Source: Eucommia ulmoides (Eukaryota; Streptophyta; Magnoliopsida; Garryales; Eucommiaceae). From it: 64,000 nt of DNA. The stretch lies in contig CM028327.1 in assembly GCA_016647705.1 (NCBI GenBank), positions 43,092,017 to 43,156,016 on the forward strand, in the 5' to 3' direction. The position numbers and the translations under genes were made by a program. Below, in pieces: positions 24,502-35,270 of the stretch. Under the pieces are notes generated by a model that worked only from the letters and a program-made list of their open reading frames with translations, searched no databases and had not been told where the DNA came from. Position 1 is the stretch's first letter. Each line of letters begins with the position of its first letter.

Positions 24502-25701
24502 TATAGCGAGAGGGTGGGGTAAAAAATTCGTAACGGACAACGAAAAATGTTAAAAATACCCATAAAGTTTTAAAAATATTTTTGGTTGCACAACAGTTTA
24601 CCATTTATCGTTCTAAATTGTAACAGTTATTAATTTGAACTGAAGTGGGATGATCACAAATTTTCGGGGTGTAATATGTTCAAATTAAAATATGGAGATC
24701 ATAATAGTCAAAAATGTAAAATATTGGAATAATTATAGTTAGTAAATGAGTTGTAAATGGATTAAAATGAAACCATCCATATAATATTTATTGAGATTTT
24801 TTATTTTTTGAAAAGATTGAGATATGAACATAAATTAACACGATATTAAAATAAAAAATAAAAAATTGAATATATTTTTTTTATAATTATGCAATATAAA
24901 TTCCGCCAAAAATTAAAATTTAATTATAATAGCATAAAATATTTAATTATTACAACTAACATTTTACATCAATACTGTAAAATATCACAAAAATATTATA
25001 TACAAAAAATTATAAATAGAAAAAGTTCTAAATTGAAAAAAAATTATAGAGAGTGAATATTATTTTAAAAACAAAAATTTATACAAATATAATATTTTTC
25101 GAAGTTAAAAGTAATTAAATTAAATAATTAATATATTCAGCACTTGATAAGTTCAACACTCATAATTTCAGTACTTAAAATTTTGAGCATTTAAAATTTA
25201 AACGTTATTAAACAGGACCCAATATTTATTATACTATTTTATCAGATTGACTCCACAAATTGACATATTTTTCAAATTAAAATTAGAAACGAAAATTTAA
25301 TATATTTTTCTTAAATTGATTATATGATACATCACATCAACCTACCACGTGTTGAATTACAAAATATTTTGTCACTTAATAAAATTCCTTTTCATAATGT
25401 TTTAAAGGTGGAAGATTAGAGACATAGGACCTACACATGTTGTTTTCTCTTATCTCATGCATCATTTCAATTTTGTTATTTACCTCACAATTTTTCATTG
25501 TTTTCATTATTGAAGGCTCCACCACCATCACATACTTTTGAGAGGAACTATTGGATCCTTTTGATTTAACTTTTGAAAATAATTTTAGACCAAAATGATT
25601 TTTTTTAAAATAGCATTTTTTTTCAAAAAATTCATTTCTAAAAGAGTATGTCAACAAATTCAAATTTAACAATTACAACGAAACACAATCACACTACATA
25701 T
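24502..25701. other. AT-rich spacer right of the Helitron
   Basis: Host or old-repeat DNA outside the Helitron 5' end. It is very AT-rich, with no ORF worth calling and no clear element ends. Confidence 0.5.
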
Positions 25702-26194
25702 TAGGATTGGTCATGGACTGGGACGGACTATGCTTTACATAGGGTGTTACAAAAAAAATGTTAGGCCCTTATCTGGCCCGACCCTATGGTCGGGCCCTAA
25801 TATTTTGCTCAAGTCTAGCCCTACAAAAAAATTTAAGCCCAAAGCCGATCCTATAATTTTTTTTTTTTTTTTATAATTTTAAAATAAACTCTAAAATACA
25901 AATAAAAATTATAAAATACATTCTACATTAAAAATAAAAATAAAAATACATTAATTCATACCCAAATAAAATAAATACACCAATAATTCGATATTAGGGT
26001 TAGAACTTATATATATATGATCGGGCCGGGCCGGGCCGACTCTAAAATAACATGGTCGTACCCAAGCCCGTCCCTAAAATTGATCGGACCTAAAGTTTTA
26101 AGCTTTGACCATGCCCATGGGCTCAAAACTTAAGTCCAAATCCTGAAAAAATGATACCGGACTGGGCGGGCCCCTGGTCCCATGACCAACCCTA
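25702..26194. mobile_element. hAT-type MITE with perfect 8-bp target duplication
   Basis: Ends are taggattggtcatgg and, from the other side, tagggttggtcatgg. The 8-bp flank ctacatat is present on both sides (25694-25701 and 26195-26202). Length is 493 bp with no transposase. Eight-bp duplications and TAGGG-type ends identify the hAT superfamily. Confidence 0.9.
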
Positions 26195-26329
26195 CTACAT
26201 ATCAAGCACAACACGCATCAATCATTATATTCATCCCCATAATAGTTATATACATACACACACATGTATGTGTAAATATCTCATTCTCTCAATCAACATA
26301 TTTGGTTGAAGGTAAAATACTTAATCCAT

Positions 26330-26500
26330 CAATCATTATAACGTAACATGTAATTGGTCATGATTATAAACTGATGCAAATTTATTAACTCCAACAAATT
26401 TCACAAATTGTCCATATGATTTAATTATTGTCATGGCATATACCACATGTAGGGTCAGTATTCTGCATTTTAACAACAAACTCAACTATTTTGGATTCAT
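26330..26500 (-). pseudogene. Relic of a Helitron helicase, motif VI region
   Basis: The stretch runs parallel to the live helicase at 12580-12760: both have ccaacatattt- or ccaacaaattt-, then attgatggtcatggcatatg- or attattgtcatggcatata-type wording in the same order and orientation. It is strongly diverged and short. It marks an older, unrelated Helitron insertion or a fragment moved here. Confidence 0.6.
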
Positions 26501-26554
26501 AGTCTTGATAGGAACTATAGGGTCCGTTTGATTTAAAACAATTTTCAAAACCCT

Positions 26555-26660
26555 AAGTTGGGCCTTTCTCAACACCAAGAGCAAGCTCACGAGGTGAGAC
26601 TTCCCCTCGCATTTATAACATAATCATCAACTCCTTCAACATTTAATGTGGGATAAACCC
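26555..26660 (-). mobile_element. Short LTR fragment of the 26836 TRIM family
   Basis: Shares the order gggctttctcaac-type block, tcacgaggtgagac, then aatgtgggataaacccaata with the LTRs of the element at 26836-28038. Probably a solo or broken LTR, diverged. Fossil only. Confidence 0.5.
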
Positions 26661-26835
26661 AATAGATTAGACGATAAAAAATTTCATTACAGAACAATAT
26701 ATCCACAAATCCAGAACATACGCCAAGCCAAGCAAGGTGTTCAACTAATCCAACAATTACAGTGAAACATAACCAGGTGATGTGTCAGACAAAATACATA
26801 TCAATAATTAGATTTATCTAATCACAAATTAAAAA

Positions 26836-28038
26836 TATAAGGAGGGCTTTGGCCTCTCTCGACTCCAAGAGCTAGTTCATGAAATGAGTCTTTTTCTCAC
26901 ACTTAAAACTTGACCACCAATCATTTCCACATTCGATGTGGGATAAATCCAATAATCTTTCCCTCACGCATCGGACCTTTAGTCGGCTAACCTTCGACTA
27001 GTCTCTCCCTTTGTGGATATTGGGTGAGAGTTGTTGTAACCTGAACTCTGATACCAGTGTAGGGTGGTTTTGGACTCCTCTCAACCCCAAAAGTTAACTC
27101 ATGAGTAAGGCTGTGCAGAATATCCGACAGGCTCGACCCGCCCGAAAAACCCGACCGGCCCGATTTGTAAAATTCGAGCCTGATGTGTTTAGCAGTGGTC
27201 GGATTGGTTGAACCCGATTCATTGTCCCAAGTTTGAATCGGATAGCAGTTTTATTCATCGCCCACCCGACCGATTACCTTGATATTTATAGGATTTTTAG
27301 GGCTCATTTGCACGCCGCCTCTCATCGTTCTTCTCCAAATCTCCTAAATTGAAGTCTGAGTTTCTTTTCCTCTCATCTCCAACCTTGAGAATTGGGGAGG
27401 TAAGCCCAAATATTCCAGACTCCATCTTCGCCTTTCTTCCTATTCTCTTATTTGATTATTTGTCTTGGATTCTTTTTCTTCTTCTTCCCAATATGTCGTT
27501 CGAAGATAGACTTCGATTTCCTCGATTCTTCTTCTTCGCAATATGTATTCAATTCTCATCTAGATTTATTTATACCGTCTGAAGAACAAGAAGTTTGCGA
27601 AGAAATATGCGTAATGAGCGTAGCAGTTGGCGAAAGAAATATGCGTAATGACTAATGAGCACCGAAGATTGAGCATACGTATGTGAAAGTTTTATTGTAA
27701 TTTCTTTTTTGTTTCTGTTGAATATGTTCTAAGTTTTGTTCTAGTTTGATTTGCACTTTGTTTCTGCTGAATGTCCAGTATGTTTCTTTGTTCTATTTGT
27801 TTACGTTGTTGTTTTTGTTCTTCATCCGACCGAATCCGACGACACCCGGTCAGATTATCCCCCTTTTCGATCGGCAGCGGATTTCGAAATTCCAAACCCG
27901 ACACATTCGAGTCGGGTCTTGGATTTGTCTAAAATACCCCCACCCGACCCGTGCACACCCCTACTTGTGAGATGAAGTTTTTCCTAACACTTATAACTTG
28001 ACACCAACCCCTACCACATTCAATGTGGGATAAATCCA
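26836..28038 (-). mobile_element. TRIM-like element carrying a nested hAT MITE
   Basis: On the minus strand an LTR of about 120 bp (TTGGATTTATCCCACATTG ... CACCCTACA) is followed by TGGTATCAGAGTTCAGG, a tRNA-Met-type primer-binding site. About 100 bp of internal DNA follows, then a second diverged LTR down to 26836. There are no gag or pol genes, which is typical of TRIMs. The 5' LTR is interrupted by the MITE at 27106-27963. A moderately old fossil. Confidence 0.65.
27106..27963. mobile_element. hAT-type MITE inserted in a TRIM LTR
   Basis: Ends taaggctgtgca and, from the other side, taggggtgtgca. Flanks ctcatgag (27098-27105) and cttgtgag (27964-27971) match at six of eight bases as an aged 8-bp duplication. 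Length 858 bp. Outer parts are rich in gacccgcccg-type GC motifs and the middle is T-rich. No transposase was recognised. Confidence 0.75.
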
Positions 28039-28654
28039 ACTGAACAAATGGTCAAATTTATAACCGTCAAAACAAACATTTAATTAGATTTTGAAAAAAG
28101 GGTATGAATTATATGCATGAAAACAATAGGCAAATTTAAAACATGATGTGAAAATATGCTTTTGTTTCTTATCCTTGAATGTCCAAATACAAATGACATG
28201 TTAAAGAAGTTAAAGGTATCACTGCCTACCAAAAGTTCTGTTTTGGCTAACACAAAATCGAGAAGGAAGAACAAAAATTGTGAATCACAAGTAGAAGAGA
28301 AGAATCACCATTAATGAGGGCTGAGAATTTCTCTTACTGATGATTTTCATGCTTCAAGTGTAGCCTCTCTAAGAATCAATCCTGAAATTACAGAGGGAAA
28401 ATTAAAAAATAATGTTAAAAAAAGAAAAACAAGAATGCATTCGACCCTTTTTCGTAGCCTCAAAACCGAAATCTAAAATTCAGACACCGATTTAAAAAAA
28501 AAACCGAGAGAGAGAGAGAAAGAGAGAGAACGCGTTCGACCCTTTTTCGCAACCTCAAAACCGAAATCTAAAATTCAGACATCAATATAAAAAACAAAAA
28601 AACATTGTCTTTGATTTTTTTGTCCTATTTTTAGAGCTACTTATTTTTTTGTCC

Positions 28655-28815
28655 TTGAGTATAATGGTAAGATTGCTCCATTGTGGCCTAGAGGTCTTGA
28701 ATTCAAATCTTGGAAACAACCTCTCTGTAAACAGGAGTAAAATTGCATATATCTAACTCTCCCCAAACCCCGTAATGGCAGGAGCCTTCGTGCATTGAGC
28801 TACCCTTTTTACTAG
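28655..28815 (+). mobile_element. tRNA-derived SINE, family B
   Basis: Starts with a tRNA-like head (ataatggtaagattgctcc) and a degenerate B box (gtcttgaattcaaatc). It continues with aacaacctctctgtaaac and ends with the plant-SINE tail ccccgtaatggcaggagcc and gtgcattgagctaccc. A 3' fragment of the same family lies at 61035-61122. Confidence 0.7.
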
Positions 28816-29027
28816 CTTATTTTTTGGCCTTCATCAATATTTCAATTGGCCTTAAATATAACTAACTACGTTAGTAACGGACAAGTTTTGCGTGCGTGCG
28901 TCTTTTATTGTTTTATATAATAGGAATATCTTCATTTTTCAGAAATATTTTTTTAATATAATATTCAATATATGGATAGATGGTTATTAGTATTACACCA
29001 AAAATAACTATCTATCCAATGCCCACC

Positions 29028-29300
29028 CCCAATATCCAACGGATGAATTCAATTTAGTTGATATTAACTAACGAATTAAAAATTAAAATGAAAAAAAAGG
29101 GGTTAAAAATTATAAATGAAGTACTTCAAGGATAATATAATGATTTTCACAAACAAAAATTTGGGATATAGATGGATGTAATCTAGTTGATATTAGCTGA
29201 AGGACTAACAATTAAAGAGAGAAAAATCATAGGATAAAAATAATAAATGCATTATTTCAAGGATAATATGGTAATTTTTACAAATAAAAATCTAGGATAT
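29028..29300. repeat. Diverged tandem duplication, about 135 bp
   Basis: Two adjacent copies share ttagttgatatta, ttcaaggataatat and aaatttgggatatag or aaatctaggatatag. Related wording occurs inverted at 29310-29420, 58790-58920 and 61130-61260, so this is probably part of a dispersed foldback repeat. Confidence 0.5.
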
Positions 29301-29551
29301 AGTGTTAGAAAAATTAGTAGATTGTCCTCGAAATAAAGAATTTATAATTATTTTACCCTTATTTATTATTAGTCCTTCAAATAAGTTTTTAATTATTCTG
29401 TTAACATCAGTTAGATTGAAATCTATCAAGTTAACGTTAACACGACATGTAATACGTCTTTTGACATCATAATTAATTAAGCTCTAGAAAAAAAAATGGT
29501 AAGAACTAAAACATTAATTTTCCCTATAAATAGAATTAAAAATAAAAAATA

Positions 29552-29945
29552 GACGGCTATATAGTAAGAACCCCTATAATTTTTAAGGAGAGAATCTATT
29601 TACACGGGTTCTAAGAACAAGGAGATAACGAGACGTAGAAAACAATTTTGCATAAAACGGCATGCAAATGAGTACTAAATTTCATCTCGACTTGCAATCT
29701 CTTATCGACTTTAATAATGTAAACCAACAAAAATATCCGAGTTGAAAGTACGATACCGATCTATATGCACATATGGATAGAGTGGACTAAAAATTAGCTC
29801 TCTATAAATAGAATAAAAAATATAGGACTATATAATAAGAACCCCTATCGACTTCAATAAATGCAAATCGACACAAAAATCTATAGAGGAAGTGAGAGAT
29901 GAAACTACGATACTAACCTTTATGCACACATAGATATAGTGGACA
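29552..29945. repeat. Local duplication covering the end of a methyltransferase exon
   Basis: The wording at 29735-29785 (gatctatatgcacatatgg, agagtggac) parallels 29895-29945 (aacctttatgcacacatag, atatagtggac), and agaacccctat recurs at 29567 and 29838. The right copy includes the last codons and donor site of the 29918-30057 exon, so a partial decoy exon end sits just downstream in the intron. Confidence 0.5.
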
Positions 29946-32900
29946 TCGGGGTTCTTTCCGAGAATTTCTTCCACCGAGCTTCCATCGTCATCCAATGGCA
30001 CAGGGGAAGTCAACTCCCATTTTTTCCGGTCGGAGCTTTCTTCAGACAGAAGCTTCTCTGCATTTGGGGACAAAGTGAATTTAGCAACGATTTTTTACAG
30101 TTACTATTCATGCAAAGGAGAAGGGAATAATATTTGAAAAGCAAATACTTATAACAGGTTTCCATATAAGGCTGTGTTCATATGACCCAAAAAATAAAAA
30201 ATAAAAAAAGGGTTGGTTTTGATAAAAAAACAAAAGGGGTATGCTCTTAACACAAGCAATAGGAGCACAAGCGATGTGGGATTCAACGTGCCCCTCACGC
30301 GTAGGATGAATTTTGTCAAACTACTGCGTATAGATATCGGGGGACCTAACATCAATGTGGGATTCAACACACCCCCTCACGCGCAGGGTGGACTTTGACA
30401 AATCACTGCGAACGGATATCGTGGAGCCCAACATTGACGTGGGATTCAATACGCCCAACATCAGATGAACAGGATGGACTTCGCCGAACAACCGCTTACT
30501 GATATCGAGAGGCCCAACATCAATGTGGGATTCAACAACAATAACCATTTTTTTTTCTTTTGTTCAAAAAGTATTTTTACTTCAACACTACTTTTATTTA
30601 CTTAAAAAATTGTTAACAAACAGTGCCTTACTTTTTTTTTTAAATCACTTGTTTTCAAACCATTTGGAATCCGTGTTCTTCTCTTTCATTATTTCTTAAG
30701 ATTGTAAATAAATACTCACGCGAAAAAAAACACTCTTATTTAAGACAACGGGTTTTCAAATTACCTATCGCATGAAGTTGTATGGTCCAGGAACCCGAAT
30801 CCTTCAATAGATTTAGCCGATAAATTGGCGCCCCATATGTAATCTGTCAACAGATATGAGAGTTGAGACTCCTGAGGGAACAGAAGTAAATCTCAAAAAT
30901 AATTAGGGATCGTTCTGGAATGAACGAAAAAAGAGTTACGATTACCAGAATATATACTCCTCCATCCTTGAGGACCCTATATTTTGTCACCAACTGCTTC
31001 AATATATGAAGGAGATCAAGAATGAAAGATCACAAAGTTACTGTTTGAGAAACATGTAAAAAGGTGGTGAATCGTTTTGGTTTACCTTCTGACTTCCTCG
31101 ATCATCTTGGCTGCATTTTGCTTTGAATTATGTCCACACTGCAGTCAAAGATCTACATTAATAATATGTCCATGGAAATGTATTTATTAGTACAAAAAAA
31201 CCAAAAAAACTCACCAAAAGAGAGTCCAGTGTCCCTGGTAATATATACATGAGAAATTATCAGCAATGGAAAAAAAAAAAGGGTGAATTATGGCACCGTT
31301 TGGTAACACTTTCTTAAGTATTTTTTTTTTTTTAAAAATTAACTTCACAAAATATACTTTTACTTGAAAGAAAAGACAAAAAATCAAAAGTTTGTTGGAT
31401 AGTGTGGACTTTATATCCTAATGTTATCTTTATAAATGATCTCGTAATCCACTGAAAAAAGTAGTTGAAGAGGTCATAATCCATCAATCTCTGTTGAATC
31501 CCACATTGATGTCGGGGCCCCCGATATCTGTTCGCAATAGTTTGATAAAGTTCACCCTGCACATGAGGGGACATGTTGAATCCGACATCGCTTGTGTTAT
31601 CTAATCTTGAGCTAGCCAATATATAAAGTCTGGTAATCCTCCTCTTTCAAGGTGTCTTCTGAGAGTGAGTTAGGCCCATTGGGTTTCTACAATCTCTTAT
31701 CTCTTATAATATAAAAACCAAAAAAAAAAAAAACTATTATTTTTCGTTTTTCGAAAAAAACTTCTAAAAATCGTGTTACTTTTTTTTCTTTTTCCTTTTT
31801 TAGTAATTTTTAAAGGCACTTTTTTTAAATGCAAAACAAGTGCTACTTCTAAAATTAATTATTTTTTACTTACTATCGAATCCCACATTGATGATGGGCC
31901 CCCAATATTCGTTCGCAATGATTTGTCAAAGTTCACCCTGCGCGTGAGAGGGCGTGTTGAATCCCACACCGTTTGTATTACCTAATCCTGAGCTATATAC
32001 AAGTGTAGGGGTAATTCTCCTCTTCCATGGCATCTTTTGAGAGTGAGTGAATTACCCCTACACTTGTATATAGCTCAGGATTAGGTAATACAAACAGTGT
32101 GGGCTTCAACATGCCCCTTCACGCGCAGGGTAGACTTTGACAAACCATTGCGAATGGATATCAGAGAGTGTGACATCAATGTGGGATTCAACATGCCCCT
32201 TAAGGTGTAGGGTGGACTTCGAAAACCACTGCAAACGAATATCGGGGGGGCTTAACATTGATGCGGGATTCAACCGCCCAACATCAGACAAGAGACATGG
32301 CTCTAATGCCATATATAAACTCAATGGGCTTAACTCACTCTCGAAATGTGCCTTGGAATAGGAGAATTACCCTTAAACTTATATATAGCTCAAGATTAGG
32401 TAACACAAGCGATGTGGGATTCAACACTTACCAAACGGTGCCTAAGTAAACTGGACGACAATTAAAAAACATCTACCTTTATCAACAACTGCATCAAATG
32501 AGCCTTTTGGGAATGCATTCATATCCCGAACATCCATTTTCATATCTGATGACAAATTTAGGAAATGACAACAGCAATTTGCAAGAAATGTAATAGCTGC
32601 ATCAAATTTCAATATAGTAATTGCATGCCCACTTGATAAAGCAGTGATCATGACCATGAAAGCGCGAAAGGATACATTTCAGCTGTGGAATATTAGAGTA
32701 TTTATTTTGCATTGCTTCGATCACCACAGATGATATATCAATGTTGACAACATCCGCATAACCATCGTTGACCATGCCTTCACTAAATGCTGCAAACACA
32801 ACGGGATGTCTATAAATGTAATAACTCTTCAAGGTTGCTATTGACAAGAATGAGTTTCAACAGGCATCAAAATATAGTTATACTAGAGATTCCCATGACA

Positions 32901-35270
32901 AAAGGCACTACGATTTTCAAATTTATAAGTGTTAAAAAATAGTAAATGAAAAAAAAAATTAGAAAACTTAAAGGATATAAAATGTAATTAAACTCAACCG
33001 CTCTGTAAATAAGAGTGAAATTTTTAGGTGGGAATTTTTCCTCTTAAATATTTCATCAACTCGTCTTAACCATTCATTCCCCACAAATTAATCAAAGCCG
33101 TTAATGAAAAGACATTTAAAAAAAATCTTGATTTATTTTTAGTTATATAATCAAGTTCATATAGGAAGATACTGCCGTAGTCCTACCAATAGAAGTCTTC
33201 TTCCTGAAGTTTATACATATAGTTGCATTGCTAACTATGTAAGGCCAAGTACATCTAAAACAATAAACTTAGATTGGAAAACAGACTTGGAAAATGACTG
33301 AAACTGAGTGCAATCTATACCCTTTTGGCTATCCCGTTAGTTTTTAACTTTTCATGTTCAATTACAATACCTATTCGTCTTGGCCCCAGTTCAACGGTAC
33401 ATTAAATTTATGATCTAAATTGCTTTCTTAGCAAGATGCAGGCATATTTTTATTCAATGATAACAGGTCACTATGACAAAGTGAAGATTAAATTTTTATT
33501 TATGTACAAGACTGGCCTAAAGTGCATTCGCATAAGCATTTCGATGTCACCTTGAAAATGGCCTCATTTAAATGGGGACGAAAGACATTGACACATACTG
33601 AATGTCTTCAAATGTCCAAACGCAAGTGTTTGACATACGGAGAACAAGAACAACACATCCAACACATCTATCCCACGTCCTCTCTTTCTTAACACGCGCG
33701 CACACAGAGGAACGTGCCTAAAACCTAGGCACGTCTTCATATTGGATATGATTGAGAATTGTTCAATGAGTGCCACAAAGGAGTAGCTAGAAAGAACTGG
33801 GAAAAATGCGAGCCTACTTTTAGTCTATGCTATGCTTCTTACAGAGGGGTGTCGAAAGCATATTTAGTCTTTCAATGCATGAAAACACAAGTACTACAAA
33901 ACATATGGTAGTGACCATAATGCAGAGACTAAATATAAGCAAGAACGCAATATCAAATTAACGAATTGAATCACTATTAATTAACTAAAAATACTGTGCA
34001 TCACACTACTAATCATTGCAGCAATATACGTTGTGCGAATACAATTCTCAAGTTCCTTCTAGAGGTACCCCATTGCATTCAAAAGGAGAGATTAATATCA
34101 ATCCAATCCAAAAGCACAGAATGACACATTATTAAAATATCATATTAACTAGCCAAAGGACTAAACAGCAGTCTGCTTTTTTTACATATATTTTTCTACA
34201 AAATCATATAATTTATAGATATTAGTGCATTTGGTTTGAATTGCATCGTGATGGTGTTCTGTTTCTAGTGATTGGGAAACCATTGTTCTCAGAATCTAAC
34301 CAAACAGGTTTTTCGAACAAAACTGTATTAAGAAAATCTGTGATTTTCAGAAAACAGAAAAATGTTTCAAACTGCCAATCAAGCAGACTCTCTATCTCTT
34401 CAATTGTAAAGAGGAAGACACAATATGAGATATAAACAGCATGCAATCTACAAAATGAACACCTAGAACACCGATCAAACGTCAAGAAGAAAAAAGGAAA
34501 TACAAATCAAATAGGGAATCTAGAATGCAGTATTCCAGCACAGCACAATGAAAATTAATATTCACGAAGCAAAAATGGTGCTCCAGTTCGAAAAAATAAA
34601 CTTAATAGCAGAGTTGCGCAGAAGAATCAAGGAACAATGAGTTAATAGCATGCGATCTGCAAATTCAACATCTAGAACACCGATCAAACATCAAGAAGAA
34701 AAAAGGAAATGCAAATCAAATAGGAAATCTAGAATGCGGTATTCCAACACGATACAAGAAAAATTAATATTCACGAAGCGAAAATGGTGCTCCAGTTCGA
34801 TAAATTAATCGTAATTCGCAAAGCTGTGTAGAAGAAATGAACGATCGATGAGCTAATAGCATTCGATCTGCAAATTCAAAATCTAGAACACCGATCAAAC
34901 ATCAACGGAAAAGAAATACGAAATGCACATCAAATAGGAAATCTAGAACATGATATTCCAACAAAATATACCGAAAATTGATATTCACGAAGCAAAAGCC
35001 GGTGCTCCAGTTCGATAAGTAAACAAACGCACATTCGCGCAGAGTTATGTAGAACAATTAGGCAGGAGAAGTAAATCTACCAGAGTTACCGGAGCCAACG
35101 ACGAGGACTCGATGGTGACGGTGGAGGTAGAGATGCAGGAGTGGGGCGAGCGACTGGTAATTCTGGTACCAATCGAAGGGACCTGTCTCTTGCGCGTACC
35201 GGTTGTCCCAGTACCACGACTCACCGTACGCTTGCGCCGTCGCCGTCGCCGCTGCGGTGCCGAACGTCAT
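29918..35270 (-). CDS. EEF1AKMT4-like SAM-dependent methyltransferase
   Basis: A small class I methyltransferase related to animal EEF1AKMT4/METTL13-type enzymes, which methylate lysines of elongation factor 1A; the plant substrate is inferred. Exons: 35270-35081, 32789-32676, 32545-32477, 31234-31215, 31138-31086, 30976-30946, 30843-30765 and 30057-29918, all in phase, 232 codons so far. The N-terminus MTFGTAAATATAQAYGESWY leads to WDNRYAQETGPFDWYQNY. SAM motif I is VLVVGSGNSAFSEGM, the acidic ribose-binding residue is in NIDISSVVIEAM, and a later motif is DAVVDKGTLDSLL. The C-terminal part has VYILITYGAPIYRL and PDVHYIYVCIK. After CIK a donor GTTAGT suggests one more exon; a phase-matched candidate at 28381-28376 adds only D and a stop. 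Reading through would add about 30 unconserved residues instead. Introns hold TRIM-like units and a tandem repeat. Confidence 0.88.
30262..30536 (-). mobile_element. TRIM-like fragment in a methyltransferase intron
   Basis: Same family as 6971-7352. It contains repeated gatgtgggattcaac and atcaatgtgggattcaac blocks with gcgaacggatatc between them, i.e. several internal units and an LTR edge on the minus strand. It lies in the intron between 30764 and 30058. Partial fossil. Confidence 0.6.
31215..31234 (-). other. 20-nt microexon of the methyltransferase gene
   Basis: The minus strand shows TTACCAG, then GGACACTGGACTCTCTTTTG, then GTGAG. It joins the preceding exon (ending GATAAAG) and the next (TGTGGACATAAT) in phase, giving DKGTLDSLLCGHNSK. 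These residues are conserved in the family, so the microexon is needed. Confidence 0.85.
31492..31691 (+). mobile_element. TRIM-like LTR and internal piece, plus orientation
   Basis: Reads tgttgaatcccacattgatg ... cacatgagggga and then an LTR-like tgttgaatccgacatcgctt ending near ttgggtttctaca. Opposite orientation to 30262 and 32047. It lies in intron 3 of the methyltransferase gene. Confidence 0.6.
31878..32046 (+). mobile_element. TRIM-like piece, left arm of a head-to-head pair
   Basis: Runs from cgaatcccacattgatgatg to ttttgagagtgagtg. Its second half is the same LTR sequence that starts the next unit in reverse, so the two form an inverted pair around 32040. Confidence 0.6.
32047..32427 (-). 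mobile_element. TRIM-like element, right arm of the inverted pair
   Basis: On the minus strand an LTR of about 110 bp starts at 32427 (TGTTGAATCCCACATCGCTT). It is followed by TGGCATTAGAGCCATG, a diverged tRNA-Met-type primer site, two or more internal gggattcaac units, and a second LTR-like segment ending at 32047. Non-coding fossil within intron 3. Confidence 0.65.
32790..34429. other. Large first intron of the methyltransferase gene
   Basis: This part of the intron (35080-32790) is AT-rich with no nested gene. A SINE-like scrap (aaccgctctgtaaataagag) lies at 32997-33016. Confidence 0.5.
34430..35065. repeat. Intronic tandem repeat, period about 210 bp, three units
   Basis: Units contain gcatgcaatctac, gcatgcgatctgc and gcattcgatctgc at about 34439, 34648 and 34859, followed each time by agaacaccgatcaaac, tattcacgaagc and gtgctccagttcga. 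It ends next to exon 1 of the methyltransferase. Perhaps an old expansion of the first-intron start. Confidence 0.85.

Noticed and set aside
28080-28274. Minus-strand ORF near 28.1-28.3 kb as the methyltransferase C-terminus
   Set aside because: Its residues do not resemble the family and it does not join the preceding exon in phase.
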